A stretch of 64,000 bases of DNA from Tolypocladium sp. Sup5 PDA-1 (Eukaryota > Ascomycota > Sordariomycetes > Hypocreales > Ophiocordycipitaceae): NCBI GenBank assembly GCA_000750105.3, contig JPHH03000007.1:558001-622000 (forward strand), given 5' to 3'. Every line of letters begins with the position of its first letter. Position 1 is the first letter of the stretch. A program made the translations under genes and the position numbers. The notes under the pieces were generated by a model. That model saw only the letters and a program-made list of their open reading frames with translations, searched no databases and was not told where the DNA came from. Below are positions 11,451 through 22,834 of this stretch, in pieces.

Positions 11451-13288
11451 GCTTGGCGGCTTTTGAAGTCTTGTTTTTCCGCTGTCCCGACAACAAACGG
11501 TGGACGTTATCCACCAGTTCACGGCTGGAACGGATGAAAGGAGCACAGAGCTTAACATACTTGCGCAAGAGCATGGCTGTATCACTCATCATGGACAAAC
11601 CAGGTCCCGGGGCATTTTGAAGAAAAAACCTCACGGGATCTGTTGGGGCTCCGAGTCAAAAATAGATTGGGTGGCAAAGAGGCGCGGAAGATGCGGCTCC
11701 TCGACTGGCGGTTGTCTGTGCGACGAGATTTTAGCATCTCGTTGCTGGAGTCTGGAGTCTGGATAAGAGCGACATTTCTCGCAGTCAGCCAGCGGACAAC
11801 CGCGCAAGCACCCGCCGTTCCCCAAGATCAAAATGCGGGCCTCCGACGCCTCCGTGTCAACCGGCGCTCAGCAACTCGTGCTCAGCCTCCCGCCGGTGGG
11901 GCGGTCCAAGAAACCGGCGCGGCGGCAGTGGTCCAGTGGTCCTTGGCGAATGTGAGCAAGGTGAGATTGTGATGTAAATAACCTAGGCAAGGTAAGACGC
12001 CCGCTGTGCGGAGCCTCACGCGAAGGAAGCGAGCTGTGTCATCGGGCCAACAAGATGTGCCGAAAACAAAGGTTGAGGAGAGGAGAGAGTTGACACGGCA
12101 AGCCAACAGAGGTTCTGGAAACGAGGGAGGGCAGGCAATGTGAGCACACGTGGGATTAGTCCGGATACATGTGCCGTTTCCCAAAATAAAGCACGGCGCC
12201 CGCTGGCAGGTCTGGAATGTCATGCGGGTGGCAGGCAGCATGACGTCTCAGATGGCTTGGGTTGCGTGGCCACGTCGTTATGGCCGTTGGCTCCCGGACG
12301 GCAGAGGAGTCCAGACACGAGGGAAAAGAGCGGGCCCAGCCACGGTTGCCGTCGAGGTCGGAAGCTGGAAACGGGAGTCCTTTTCTGCTCGTTCTTTGTT
12401 CGTTTGGTGACGTTGCTCGGCTCCGTTTGCACAGAGAAAAGGTTTGCCGACTGCGCGCGAGCTGCTGCGGGCGGCGTCGCACGACCAGCGTCCAAAATGA
12501 GGCTGGCAGACCCATCGAGGCAATATATACATAAGCACAGCCAGGCCAGGGGCCAGCGGATCCAATTGTGCATGAAAGACAACGGGGATCGCTGCGCTTA
12601 GCATGCAGTATGCACGCCGAGCCCAACAGCAGGTCCCCTATTCCGTTGACGGGTGACCTTGTTGTCCGAGACTCCAGGGTGCCATCATCTCGTACCTACT
12701 TCGTACCATGGGGACCATCATTGCCGGAAGAGGGCAAGAAGGGTGTAGCAACTGGTCATGCTGCTAGAAGGCGAAACAGCGGTGGCAGCAAGCGACAGCC
12801 GCTAGCAGTTCAGCGATGGAAGCCCTGTAGAGGTACACTTGCAGGTGATTAGGCGCCAGTTGGCAGAACCAACCTGGGATGCACGACTGACGGCAGGTGC
12901 CAGGGGCATCCACTTTGCAAGGCAGGTGCATTTTGATGCTCTCCGCCTGCCCCTTCCATGTCGGTTGACGTTTGAACCGCCAGCAAACGAGGCTTTCAGC
13001 CGTGGCGATCCTCAATTGCTTTCTTCTCCCTACCAAGGTTCTGCTGCCCAGCACCGGCACCGCGTCGCCAACGCACACAGCAAACCCTGCGCCCTGCCCT
13101 GCCTCCAAGGTTAAGACATACAGCTTGCCTCTCTCTGCCCTGGCCAGCCTGAGGTCCAAACCCCCTTCGCCCCCAAACGTCATCGCGTCCCCACCAGACC
13201 CTCCAGCACCACGGTCCACGCTGTGCCCGTCGTCGATCCAGAAGGTTTCGCGTACGGCTCTTGCGGCAGCACACGACGGAGCACGTAC

Positions 13289-13497
13289 GTACGAGTACAT
13301 ACGAATCACGCAGGGTGTGTACGAGTACGTCCGTACAGGTACAGGTACGTCCCTCCCCGTGCCGTCCGTCTGCTTGTCCGCAGGCCCGGCTGTGCTTGCT
13401 TGGCTGCACTTTCCAGGGGGCTCCCGCGCCGCTGTTGGCTGAGCACATACGAGTACTGTACTTCGTACAGTTCCGTGGTGTGTGTGTGTGTGTGTGT
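13289..13497. promoter_or_regulatory. Cluster of GTACGAGTAC elements and a (GT)10 microsatellite upstream of the DUF8004-like gene
   Basis: Exact elements at 13289-13298 and 13319-13328, a one-mismatch copy at 13448-13457 (ATACGAGTAC), several shorter GTAC and GGTAC repeats between them, and a (GT)10 run at 13478-13497. All lie 220-430 bp before the start codon at 13718. The regulatory reading is inferred from position only. Confidence 0.35.
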
Positions 13498-13717
13498 CTG
13501 GCAATCGGGGTCTGACGCGCATTCCGTCCGAAGCAGGCTCTCCTGTCCACCCGTCCCGTGGCCCCCGTCAAACCCCGTGGAGGGTCCCTTCGCCACTGCC
13601 TTCAACTTGCTTGATTGCTTCTCAACTCGATCCTGCTCCTCCAGCTGCTGGTGCTGATACTGCTGTTGTTGCTTCCCGCTACTGCTGCATGTCAGACTAG
13701 CTCCTGGACGGACGGTC

Positions 13718-16700
13718 ATGTTGCCCAATATGACGTCGAGTAAGTCCTTTCGAGCTGCCATGCTCCCTTCTTCTTTCTCTCTCTCTGCCCTACGACCCAA
13801 TTCCGACCCCGACAAGCGTTCGCGGAAGACGCCTCGGCGTAAATCGAGCCTCGACCTGTTGAAACTTCACCTACACGAGCACCCTCATCGTCCAGCCGCC
13901 GACGACGCCGCCGAAGCAAAAGGCCCGGTGCAACAAGAACCCACCCTTCCATCCTCCAAGGAGCATCTTACAGGAGAGCCAGTGCCTCCTCCGAACCGCC
14001 TGCGCAGCAAATCAAAGACTTGGGGTGCCCGAGTTTCCTCGTTCCTTCCCCCGCTTATATCCCACGACGTAGATCCGAATTCTCAGCCGATCTCCCGGAA
14101 ACCTCTTTCCACCACGTCGCCAACCGAACCGCCTCCTCCCCCTCCGTACGATCTTCACGAGTCGTCGATGGCCGCCCTATCCAACGACGATTTCGGCAAC
14201 AACGTGGCTGTTGAAGCCCGGTCCGCACATACACCGCCACCAACAGGGCTAGGCCTCCACCATAACTCGACGATGATGAGCTTGCCGGAGCTGGATATGG
14301 GAGAACTCTCGCTGTCGGGCTCCGTGAACCCCCAGATTATGGCACCGATTCCCCCGTCGCCGGAAACGAAGCGGGCTACCTTGACGAAGCAAGAGCCGGC
14401 AACCCTGACGGAAGCGCGTAGGGGCAGCGACGACGCGGCCAAGCAAGGAAAGCTACATAAGGAGAATCGCGACTCTAGACGACGGAGCAGTTCCCTCCAA
14501 CAGCCCCAGCTCTCCGATTTACAGCAAGGCCTGGCGGCACACGGAACATCTCCCATTCCAGAGCCGAGGGGTCGACGAAGCATATCCGCTCAAACCCCGT
14601 CCATAACTACTGATGTCGCACCTGGCTTGCGGGTGGCGTCCGGCCCGGTTAACCCGCGATCACTTTCTACAAAGGACGGTAGCCAGAGCCCCTCCAGAGG
14701 AAGACTTCGGAGAAGTTGGCTTCCCGGTGGAGGCAGGTCTCGCTCCAACTCCATGGATGTCAGCAACGGGGGCAAATCGGACGCCTGGGTCATGTCCGAT
14801 GACGCGGCTCAGGCCGAGTACAACTCAACATTCCTCAAGAATGGAGAAAAGGTAAACAACGGCAGCCTTGTCCAGGTGAATAGCGATGAGCCATACTGAC
14901 ACTCTGCTTCGCAGGTTCCTGAGCTATGGAACGAAAATGGTGCCGTCTACGTCTACTTGTACCCTCGGGGAACCGGATGCGGACCGTCGTTCAAAGTGCC
15001 CGAGTTTACCGTCAGCTCTTCCTACGTCTTCAATGAGCTTATGCAGTCCGAGGCCGATACCCCGAGCCAGACTAGAAGCCGTGCGAGGAGTTTCGGAGGA
15101 CGTGACAGCCTCAGTGTTGACGATGCAACTCGAATTGCATCGCCACCTATGTCTCCGCCGCTACCCGAGTCGCCGAGTTGCATGCGCTTGTATCTTCCGA
15201 CTGCTCCCCCAACAGTATCTGGCCATTTGTCGGCGCCGGGAGAGGGCTCGCACGCAGAGCTGGACCGGCTGATTGCCGTCAGGAATTTGTTCGCTTTCCT
15301 GACAGGCCAACCCCTAGTTGGCACCAAGTCGCGGCCAACCATATTCCAGGCATTCCTCGAGATTGCAGAGCTTCTGCAAGAGTTTAGCTTTTCTGGCATT
15401 GGCGGAGATACATTCGGTGAAGCCGTTGATCTCAGCTTTGGCTTTTACTCGGACCAGCTGGGCCTCGCCGATTGTCGCCACAGCCGAGAGAAGACTTTGG
15501 AGGCTCTCATCTTGGGCGAACGCATGCGATCCTTGGATCTTTACAATGAGGCGTTCGCACACGCCGCGGGGAAATACTCGGCAATCATGGACCTTCGGCT
15601 ACCGCTGTTTGAGCAAGTCTCGTTACACACTCGCCAGCGACTGGAGCGAGCGCATCTGGACCTCGTGAATCGCCAGCACAACGTGAACGAACACCTGGAA
15701 CAGTTCGATTTCCCCTCTCTATTTGCCGGCATAGCAAACTCAACATCGATTCCCGAGCTCAAGCATGTGCGATTCAAGGTCTGGAGGAGCTCGTTCAGTA
15801 GAATGCGCTCGTTCCTCCTTGGCTACTACAAGACCACGTTTGGTAGTTGGCCACCCAAGGCCAGCAGCAAGAAGAACCCATTCGCAGAGAGCGGTCTCAA
15901 CAGACTTGTTCTGAAAGTCTTGTACTCGGACATGTGTGCGCTTTACGATCTGCTCGTCGACCGAGTCAGCTTGACCTCGAGAGTCATGGATGAGGTGCCC
16001 GCCATCTCTAATGCCGCAGACAAGATGACAACGTCCGCCCTTCGGAATATCATGTCCGAGTTTGATCGTTCCAAACCCCCGGTGCTACCTCCCATCCCCT
16101 TCGACCTCCCGCAGCTTCCGTCAATGACGGCCATCCACGAGACGTTCAACTCTCTCTCAGCCAAGGACCAAACTAGATTCGAGAAGAGGATTAAGGAACA
16201 TGAGCTGCTTCTCATACTGAACAAGGGCTACAACTACGACACCAACAGCATCACGCTTCCCTTCCTGGACCAATTCAAGGAGTTTGAGATGCGTGAGGCC
16301 AAGGGCAAGATGTGTCAGGACCTGGTTGATCAGCGAATCGGCTACTGGCTGTTCCTCTACGTCGTCCTCCAGTCGTTGCCAATGCTCGTTGTGGACGCGC
16401 CGGGGTTGAAATACACTGACGCAGTCGAGTACTTCCTGTGCCAACCCCCGATGGGCAATCCGCCGTGGGTCGAAGACAGAGAGGTCCGCAAGATGTGGTA
16501 CGAGATAACGGGAGGCGGCGGCCGCCTCGTTGAGTTGTCCGCCGATGCCGTCATGTTCAGCGTGGAGGCAACATACCATCGAAGCCACTGCTGGCTGGCG
16601 GCAAAGCAGTGGGAAGGCATCGATGGTGCCGATGCTCCCCCGCCGGAAGAACCAGCGATGTCTCCTCTTCAACCGCCGCGTCCGATATTTCAAGGCGGCG

Positions 16701-17095
16701 ACGCCTTTGCAGCCAACCCGCCCCCGGCCGCCGGCCCAAGCACACCATCACCACCCCCTGGAGGGCCTCAACCGGCGCTGCGGCCGCGGACTCTTTCTCC
16801 GGGAGTAAACCGTGCGAGTCAAGCCTGGCGCTCCAGTATCGCCATAGGCCTTGAGCCAGTGCCAATGGAGCCCCCCAACGTATTTGGAAGTCATAATCGG
16901 AGCAGCTCCATGGGCCCTCGACCACCGAGCAGCCACATGGGTTCTAGGAGCGCTTCGTCAGGAAATCTCGCCGGGCTCACGAGGAGCTCGACTCCGACGG
17001 GTCAGCCAGCGGCCACTTCTGGTGCTACCTTTGACGACATTCTGGGTGACTCGCAGAAGAAGTCGAACACCAAGAAGAAGGGCAGATTCTTTTAA
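13718..17095 (+). CDS. Large DUF8004-like fungal protein of unknown function
   Basis: Two exons (13718-14851 and 14915-17095, 63-nt intron, phase 0) encode 1104 residues. The first third is disordered, with Ser/Pro/Arg runs, several SRSRS-type basic motifs and a proline run. The ordered core starts right at the splice junction (VPELWNENGAVYVYLYPRG) and continues through FKVPEFTVSSSYVFNELM and RLYLPTAP to about residue 900; it contains predicted helices and ends in a region with MWYEITGGGGRLVEL. The C-terminus is again disordered and Pro/Ser-rich, ending with a basic KKKGRFF tail. This order fits a family of long fungal proteins annotated DUF8004, named here from memory. No catalytic residues can be pointed out. 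An alternative start four codons in (13730) is possible. The long 5' region carries repeated GTACGAGTAC elements. Confidence 0.8.
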
Positions 17096-18115
17096 GTACG
17101 AGATTGAGGCATACGGCGTCATTTCAGAGACACGGAGCCACCTTGTCCGCAAGCCGAGCGAGAAGGAGCGTGCATCTTACACCCATTTGGAGAGCGTCAT
17201 TTCCGAGACTTTTATTGCTTTTTTTTAGATAATCGCATTCTGTTCTGGAGTTTTGTGTTTTTTGGTCTCCACAACGAAACTAGATGAAGACTCTTTCTGC
17301 CCAGCTGCAGGGCTAGCTGGGGAAGGCATTTATCCTGTATATTGAGCAAAGGTAATAGAGCAATGTCCATAGGGCAAGTGGATAATACAGAGGCTGTACT
17401 TGGCTACTTGTTTGTGCGCGTACCCCGTATATTGCGCTGATATTCTTGTCGTGGAGCAATTCATTGCTGGACGGAGTGTCAACTTGGGGTGCTGCTTTCT
17501 TGTTCAAAACTCGCTGATCCTTGCCAGTTGGTCAGTCGGCATCAGGGCTGCTCGTATGATGCTGTGCCGGCATTGTTCAACCATGCGAGGCGTTGAAAGG
17601 CAATAGGCTCTGTTCGTGGAACCAGCCTCTCTCGTCGGCGACTTGGTGTCACCAGTGATGGTACATGGCCACGTCTTCCCTTCCCTCCTTCACTGCCCAA
17701 GACTCGACAACTCGTCGACCTCGACGAGCTCTACCCACCGACCCTCTGCTCAACTGTCTACACTCGACAACGAAAACAAACGCCCACTCCCCATCACCAT
17801 CGACTCGTGATTCACGGATCTGCGCAACGGGCCGTCAACTCAGTCCGGTCTCTCGAGTGACTCTCAGCACTCGGGTCACTGCTTAACAGCCGCTCTCGAC
17901 GGTGAATGACAGTAAATGCTGTTTCCCTCCCCGAGGAGCATAAATACAGCCCAGCTGTCTTTCAAAAACATCATGTCCATCTACTATCTACTCATTCCCC
18001 CACAGCCAGCTCATCAGCCACCCCCAACAACAGCAGATCCCACCACCGCATAAACCGCCACATGCATACCCAGATTTTCAAGTACAAGTCCTCCTCTCTC
18101 CGAAACGCCTTCGCC
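17096..18115. other. Intergenic, no gene recognised
   Basis: About 1 kb between the DUF8004-like gene and the small Cys-rich gene, both on the plus strand. The first part is AT-richer and looks like a 3' untranslated region. A TATA-like CATAAATA at about 17939 and CT/CA-rich leader sequence precede the next gene. Confidence 0.4.
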
Positions 18116-18373
18116 ATGTGCACCGAGCACATCTACAAGGTCAAGTGCTCCCGCTGCGGCAAGGAGCAGGACAGGTTCGGGCACACGCTGCCGTGCGACG
18201 ACTACCGCTCGACGGTGCACCAGTACGAGGAGGTCTTCAAGCATCACGAGGTGCCGGCCATGATCCGGGCCGAGGGACACGCCGTCGCGACGAGCAGGAA
18301 CGATGAACCTACGTCGGTGATCTGCCCCGGGTGCAAGCTCAAGCTTGGGCTGGCTTGGGCCGCTGATCAGTAG
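18116..18373 (+). CDS. Small Cys-rich, probably zinc-binding protein, 85 residues
   Basis: Single exon, ATG 18116 to TAG 18371-18373. The frame is open further upstream (to 17906), but the upstream part looks like leader sequence, while the protein from MCTEHIYKVKCSRCGKEQ onward is compact and well ordered in composition. It has two CXXC pairs, one near residues 11-14 (CSRC) and one near residue 70 (CPGC), with more Cys at positions 2 and 27 and several His residues between them. This fits a small zinc-binding fold, as in small fungal proteins that begin MC..., but I cannot name a family or a function. There is no signal peptide or membrane segment. It converges with the F-box/LRR gene, with about 300 bp between stops. 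Confidence 0.6.
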   Translation: MCTEHIYKVKCSRCGKEQDRFGHTLPCDDYRSTVHQYEEVFKHHEVPAMIRAEGHAVATSRNDEPTSVICPGCKLKLGLAWAADQ

Positions 18374-18679
18374 GGTATGTGGCCCAGGTGGTGGGCTTTG
18401 GATAGGGCCGATGTTGCGCTCAGTGGCCCTGGCCCTTTGTTGACGATAGCCCGTCTTTGGAAGTAATAAGACAACCTCGCATATCCAGTTAACCAATATT
18501 GAACATTCCTGATCAGCTCGATTTTTCGTTGTGGAAACGAGCCAAGCCCCTGCGTGTATTCTCCATTGGTAACAATATTAGCATTAAAAAAACGTCTTCG
18601 TTCCGGGTATTGTTGCTCGTCCCTCCACCCAAAGAGCCGTCGCAGACGTGCTCCAGCCCATCCGTCTTCGTTTCTGGGT
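18374..18679. other. Short convergent intergenic region
   Basis: About 300 bp between the stops of two convergent genes; AT-richer than its flanks, consistent with overlapping 3' untranslated regions. Nothing else seen. Confidence 0.4.
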
Positions 18680-20907
18680 CTAATCAAGCCTGATCCGCGT
18701 CCACCGTCCCCTCTCCGTGTGCCACCACCTCTCCTTCTCCCTCTTGTCCGCCACGACGCCCTCTCTCCAGTTCCAGCTCCCATCGCAGCCCTCTCGCCCG
18801 CCCGCCAGGATCTCTCCGGCGTCGGCCCCCAGGTCCGCCACGTCCAAAAGCCCGCCCTTCTCGTCCGTGGAGCCTTCGTCGGGGAGGAGGTGGTAGTGGA
18901 TGTCGCTGCCCACCGTTCCCATGTATGAGCCCAGGCCAAACGTCTCGACCAGGCTACCGTCTTCGTCCTCGACGTTGACTTCGAACCGGTGGGTGTCTCG
19001 GGCGCTCTCGATGCGGGATTGTGCGGCGAGGCGGGCGACGAGGAGGTTGGTGCACGGAGAGGGCGCGTTCAGGGACATGCCAGGGAGTGAGCTTGTCGTT
19101 GGCGACTTGGCGAGAAGTTTAACCGGCGAGCTCGGTACGCTGTTCGAGCTGGCTGAAATGGCAAGGCTGCGGAAGCGGTCGCTGGGCAAGTCAGTCCTCT
19201 CAACCGGGCGACACAACCCCTGGAAAATTCCCTCCGGGTCGTTGGGCGCCCTCAGAGTGCTCAGAGCGGGGAACCCTCCAGCCTCGATACTCCTTGCCAG
19301 GATATCGTCAGCGGCATTGGCGCTCTCCGTGTGGCTCGTGATATCCCAGTGCAGTTTCGAGACACTGGCCGAGGCAAGGTATGGCATCATCCACAGGATA
19401 AACGAATCCGTCTCGGGCATCAGCGGCGGGAAGGACTGAACAAGGGAAAATGTGACGAGTGACGTAAGATTCGATAGGATGCGAGCCAGGGCCGGCAAGG
19501 AGGTGAGCGGCGTGTGGCGGAGTTGAAGTTTTCGGAGCGGCTGGCTGTTGGATCGGGTGGCGAAGTAGGAGAGGCCATTCGAGCTGATGCCAGGAATGTT
19601 CGAGAGCGTAAGGGTCTTGAGTCGCGGGAGCGAGAGGAGGTTGGCGTCGTTGAAGGCGTTGGCCGGAAGGTTGGATAGATGCAAGTGTTGGAGAGCTGGT
19701 AGGACAGTGAGAGTCCTCGCAAGTAGAGTGTCTGGCGCCAGGCTCGCCTCTGGCAGGCAATGAACCGATAGGCTCGTCAACTTTGCCCAACTCCTGTGCT
19801 GTTCGAGAAAAGCAATCTCCTGGGACGGTTGCAGAGTAGCCGGCATCATCTGTCCGCATTGCGACAATCCCTCGAGGCATTGCTGTCCCGAGACACTCGA
19901 CGGTTCGATCAGCCAACTCATGTCTTTCAAGTTGGTCCGCGTGGACAGAGCATGAAACAGCTTCTTAAACGAGTGATCGTAGCCAAATGTCGGTCCAGCG
20001 AGGCGTTCCAGGTTTGGACACGCCATCACCAGCGCCGCAACCGCGTTCTCATACTGCTCAAACGGCGAAGTCCCCCTGGAGCTCGCTGCGGCGGTGAGTC
20101 CCTCCAACTGGGGCACCTTCAAGGACCGGACAAGTCGTGCAAGGTCCGGGTTTGCGCGCAAGGTGCGCCGCAGCATCATCATGCGCGACCCTTGCGCCAA
20201 CTTGTATTTCTTCCTGTGGGCTAAAGAATCCGGTCCAACCAGGAGGATATCTTGGTAGCTGTTTGTTCCCATCAGCGACGGATTCCTCGCCAGTGACCGC
20301 GTGACAACTCGACTTACAGAGCGAGGCGCGCAACGTTGTGCCACTTGCGCGAACACAGAGAAAGACTGCACAGATCCCGCATCCAGCAGGTCGCACAGCT
20401 ATCGCTAGGCCTGTCGAGATGCAGCTCCTTGAGCATCTCGAGGACGACCTCGAGGACTTCACTCGGCAACGACGCAAACATCTCGTCCGGCTTCACCTTG
20501 CTTCTGAGGCCCTTGATTGGTGCGGGTCGCTGGTGTTGCAGGTAGCTCGGTCTCCAGCCCGCCGACTCGACGGATTCGTAGCTTGCAATGCTCCCCCACG
20601 AGGGGCTTCTCGTTCTCAGGTTCAGGTTTTCGTGTGATCGGCTTGTCGACAGTGCGCTATTGGAGCCTCCTCCCGAAAGCTTCCTCGGTCGGTTCAGTGT
20701 AATAGGAATCGAATCCGTAGACTTGTTCCGGTCCTTGGTCGGCGTTTGTAGGCCAGGATACATCGGGTACGCTGGCGTCGGAGTGTTTGCTGTCGAGGGG
20801 CGGGTTCTTGGTCTACTCATTCGGGGGTGCTCCGGGATGGAGTAGAGTTCCGGGATCGTCTCAAAGGACGGGGGAAGCATTGGCCGCGTGGCGACTGTTG
20901 GACTCAT
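18680..20907 (-). CDS. F-box protein with leucine-rich repeats
   Basis: Two exons (20907-20318 and 20258-18680; 59-nt intron in phase 2) give 722 residues. The first 140 residues are disordered and rich in Ser, Pro and Thr. An F-box follows: FASLPSEVLEVVLEMLKEL, then a Cys-containing loop and LCSLSLCSRKWHNVARLALY across the splice site. After it come about ten irregular leucine-rich units (for example LQHLHLSNLP, LKTLTLSNIPG, LRKLQLRHTP). F-box proteins act as substrate receptors of SCF ubiquitin ligases through Skp1; the LRR region normally binds the substrate. The substrate cannot be told from the sequence. The C-terminal 150 residues are variable, with acidic and Trp/Arg-rich parts. Confidence 0.85.
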
Positions 20908-22834
20908 GTCGTATAAATTACTCCTCGTGCAGGGTCTCAGGGTGTCAATCGGCTCTCGTCTCGTGTCGGCACCAACTACAGTCGCGCGGTATCGCTAACA
21001 ACGCAGAAGCCAGCCTCTTGCGCTTCAACTTCCTGGGTCCTTGTCGTCTGCCAGAAGCAACTCACGGTGAGCGAAGAAATCGCAAAAAGATGGATTAGAG
21101 GATGGGGAAATCAGAAATCAAGGTAAAGGGGCGTCCAGGACCTTGGATATATTAAAAATGCCCTTATTGTTGTCCCGATATTACGCAGCTAGCATCAGCC
21201 CCAGGCACGGAGGCTCTGTCTGCCGCTGGTAAATCGGCGCGCTACTCCACGATCCCTTGGAAACCTGACGTATGCGGGCAGCAATAGTCTGTCGCCGTCT
21301 CCGCTTGGCACGCCGTAGTGCGAGGCTTGCGAACCGGTCCAAGGGGCCGAATTGTGGGCATTAATCAAACCACCAACAGCTCGTGGGCTGGAAGAGGAAA
21401 ATGCGCAGTCAATGTCGGCTGCTGCGACCCTCGCGAAAGGGGTCGACTTGCAGCCGAGACATGGGCAATTGGATTCACTCGAAATCTTGCCCAATGGGGA
21501 AATGGGATGGACAGACGCATGTCTAGCCGCTGCAGGGTTCTGGGAATGCCGTGGACCTTGTCCTTTGACGGTGGGTTCGTTGAGAAACAGGGACTCGTCC
21601 CCCGTGTTGGGATGAATGGATGAAGGATCACCACGCGCACGTGCATTAGCATGGCTTCCGCTGATGAATATCCGATGACGGTCTTCCCTGGCAACGGCGA
21701 GGCATCGCCCATGCTCACGGCCCAGACATGGCGCCGAAGCTCGTCGGCACGCTCGTTGCTTTCCGCGTCTGCCGGCGTTGTCAACAATGAGGCTCGACCA
21801 CAGGGGGTCAACGTGTCATATGACGCTGGCAATGTCCTCATGTCCATCGCTGCGACTTCATAGCCTGATTGGTGCACGAAAGGAGGGTCCAACTGGAATG
21901 GCATTTGCCTGTAAAGTCGGATCGCCGTTGGAGAGAAATGCTGAGGCAATGTGAGTTCTCTTGGGCTTTCCTCTCAAGCCGTCGCGATGCTCTCTGAGAA
22001 GAGACCACATGCAAGGAACAGAACAATACACCATAAAGGGGGGCGAATACCAGTGAGGCTTGCGACAAGCTGCGCATCCAAGGGAAACTCCAACTTGGCA
22101 GCTCACGGCCTCTCTTGTCGACCCAGACACGGCTCAGGCGGGTAGGTGTCAGATGACGGTTGTCCTCTGTGTCTCTGCGGTTCTCCTTTTGCCCCTCGAT
22201 CCCCCCATTGGGCTCCCTTCAGCTCTCTCGATGGCATTCGGCTTCAATAAGTACGTCGCTCACCTCACATGCAAAGCCGCCAAGTGAAGCGCCCCCAAAA
22301 AACGCTTGCCTGCGTCCACGTCGCACATCTGTCCTGTCGTCGCTCGTGGCGAAGCCTGCGCCGAAACATTGCATCCAGCCAGGGAACACTCACTCACTTG
22401 AGCTCGCGCGCTAATATTGCAACAATGTCGCTGTCCCACCGCCACTGCCGTGGTTAGCGTTTAGAGGCTCGGCGGTTGCTCGAGCTGAATGCGGCCGACT
22501 CAGCCATCTGGGCGAAGGCTTGTTCGAACCAAATGAGATGCAGCCTCCTACGGGCCGGTGGCGACAACCTAGACCGACGGCTGCCTTGCAGATCCAGGGT
22601 AGAGCTAGCCAAGTGGCTGTATTTCTCAGGTGACAATCCCACAAACAGCTCAGCTGAATGCACAACCTTGCCAAGTGGCTCCGGGGTGTTGCGAACTGTC
22701 GCAAAATAACATGCCCAGATCTATTTGGGAAGAGTTCTCCTTGTACGGACTACTCTATAAGGTGTTCCAAGCGCCGTGTTTCCAGTCCTATCACAAGCTG
22801 CGTGGTATTCCGTCACTTCGTGCATTCGTGCTCG
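20908..22834. other. Intergenic, one unsupported orphan frame
   Basis: About 1.9 kb upstream of the F-box/LRR gene and downstream of the SNF2 gene. A 194-codon open frame lies on the minus strand at 21365-21949, without recognised motifs, introns or homologous features that I can name. It may be chance in GC-rich DNA. The rest shows nothing I can support. Confidence 0.4.

Larger units (their letters stand above)
9270..13717. other. Long divergent intergenic region with orphan open frames
   Basis: About 4.4 kb between two divergent genes. I see no recognisable gene. A minus-strand stretch around 11446-11831 has two adjacent open frames (66 and 62 residues) with protein-like composition, but no splice joins them in phase, so it may be a gene relic. 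A 15-base unit is repeated in tandem at 11421-11450. The last 450 bases hold GTACGAGTAC elements and a (GT)10 run and are probably the promoter and 5' leader of the downstream gene. Confidence 0.5.

Noticed and set aside
12764..13522. 252-codon minus frame in the second gene-poor region
   Set aside because: It includes the translated (GT)10 repeat and the GTACGAGTAC elements, has no domain, and overlaps the likely 5' leader of the plus-strand gene.
21365..21949. 194-codon minus-strand frame
   Set aside because: Composition is not strongly coding and there is no motif or splice evidence; kept only as a note in the intergenic entry.
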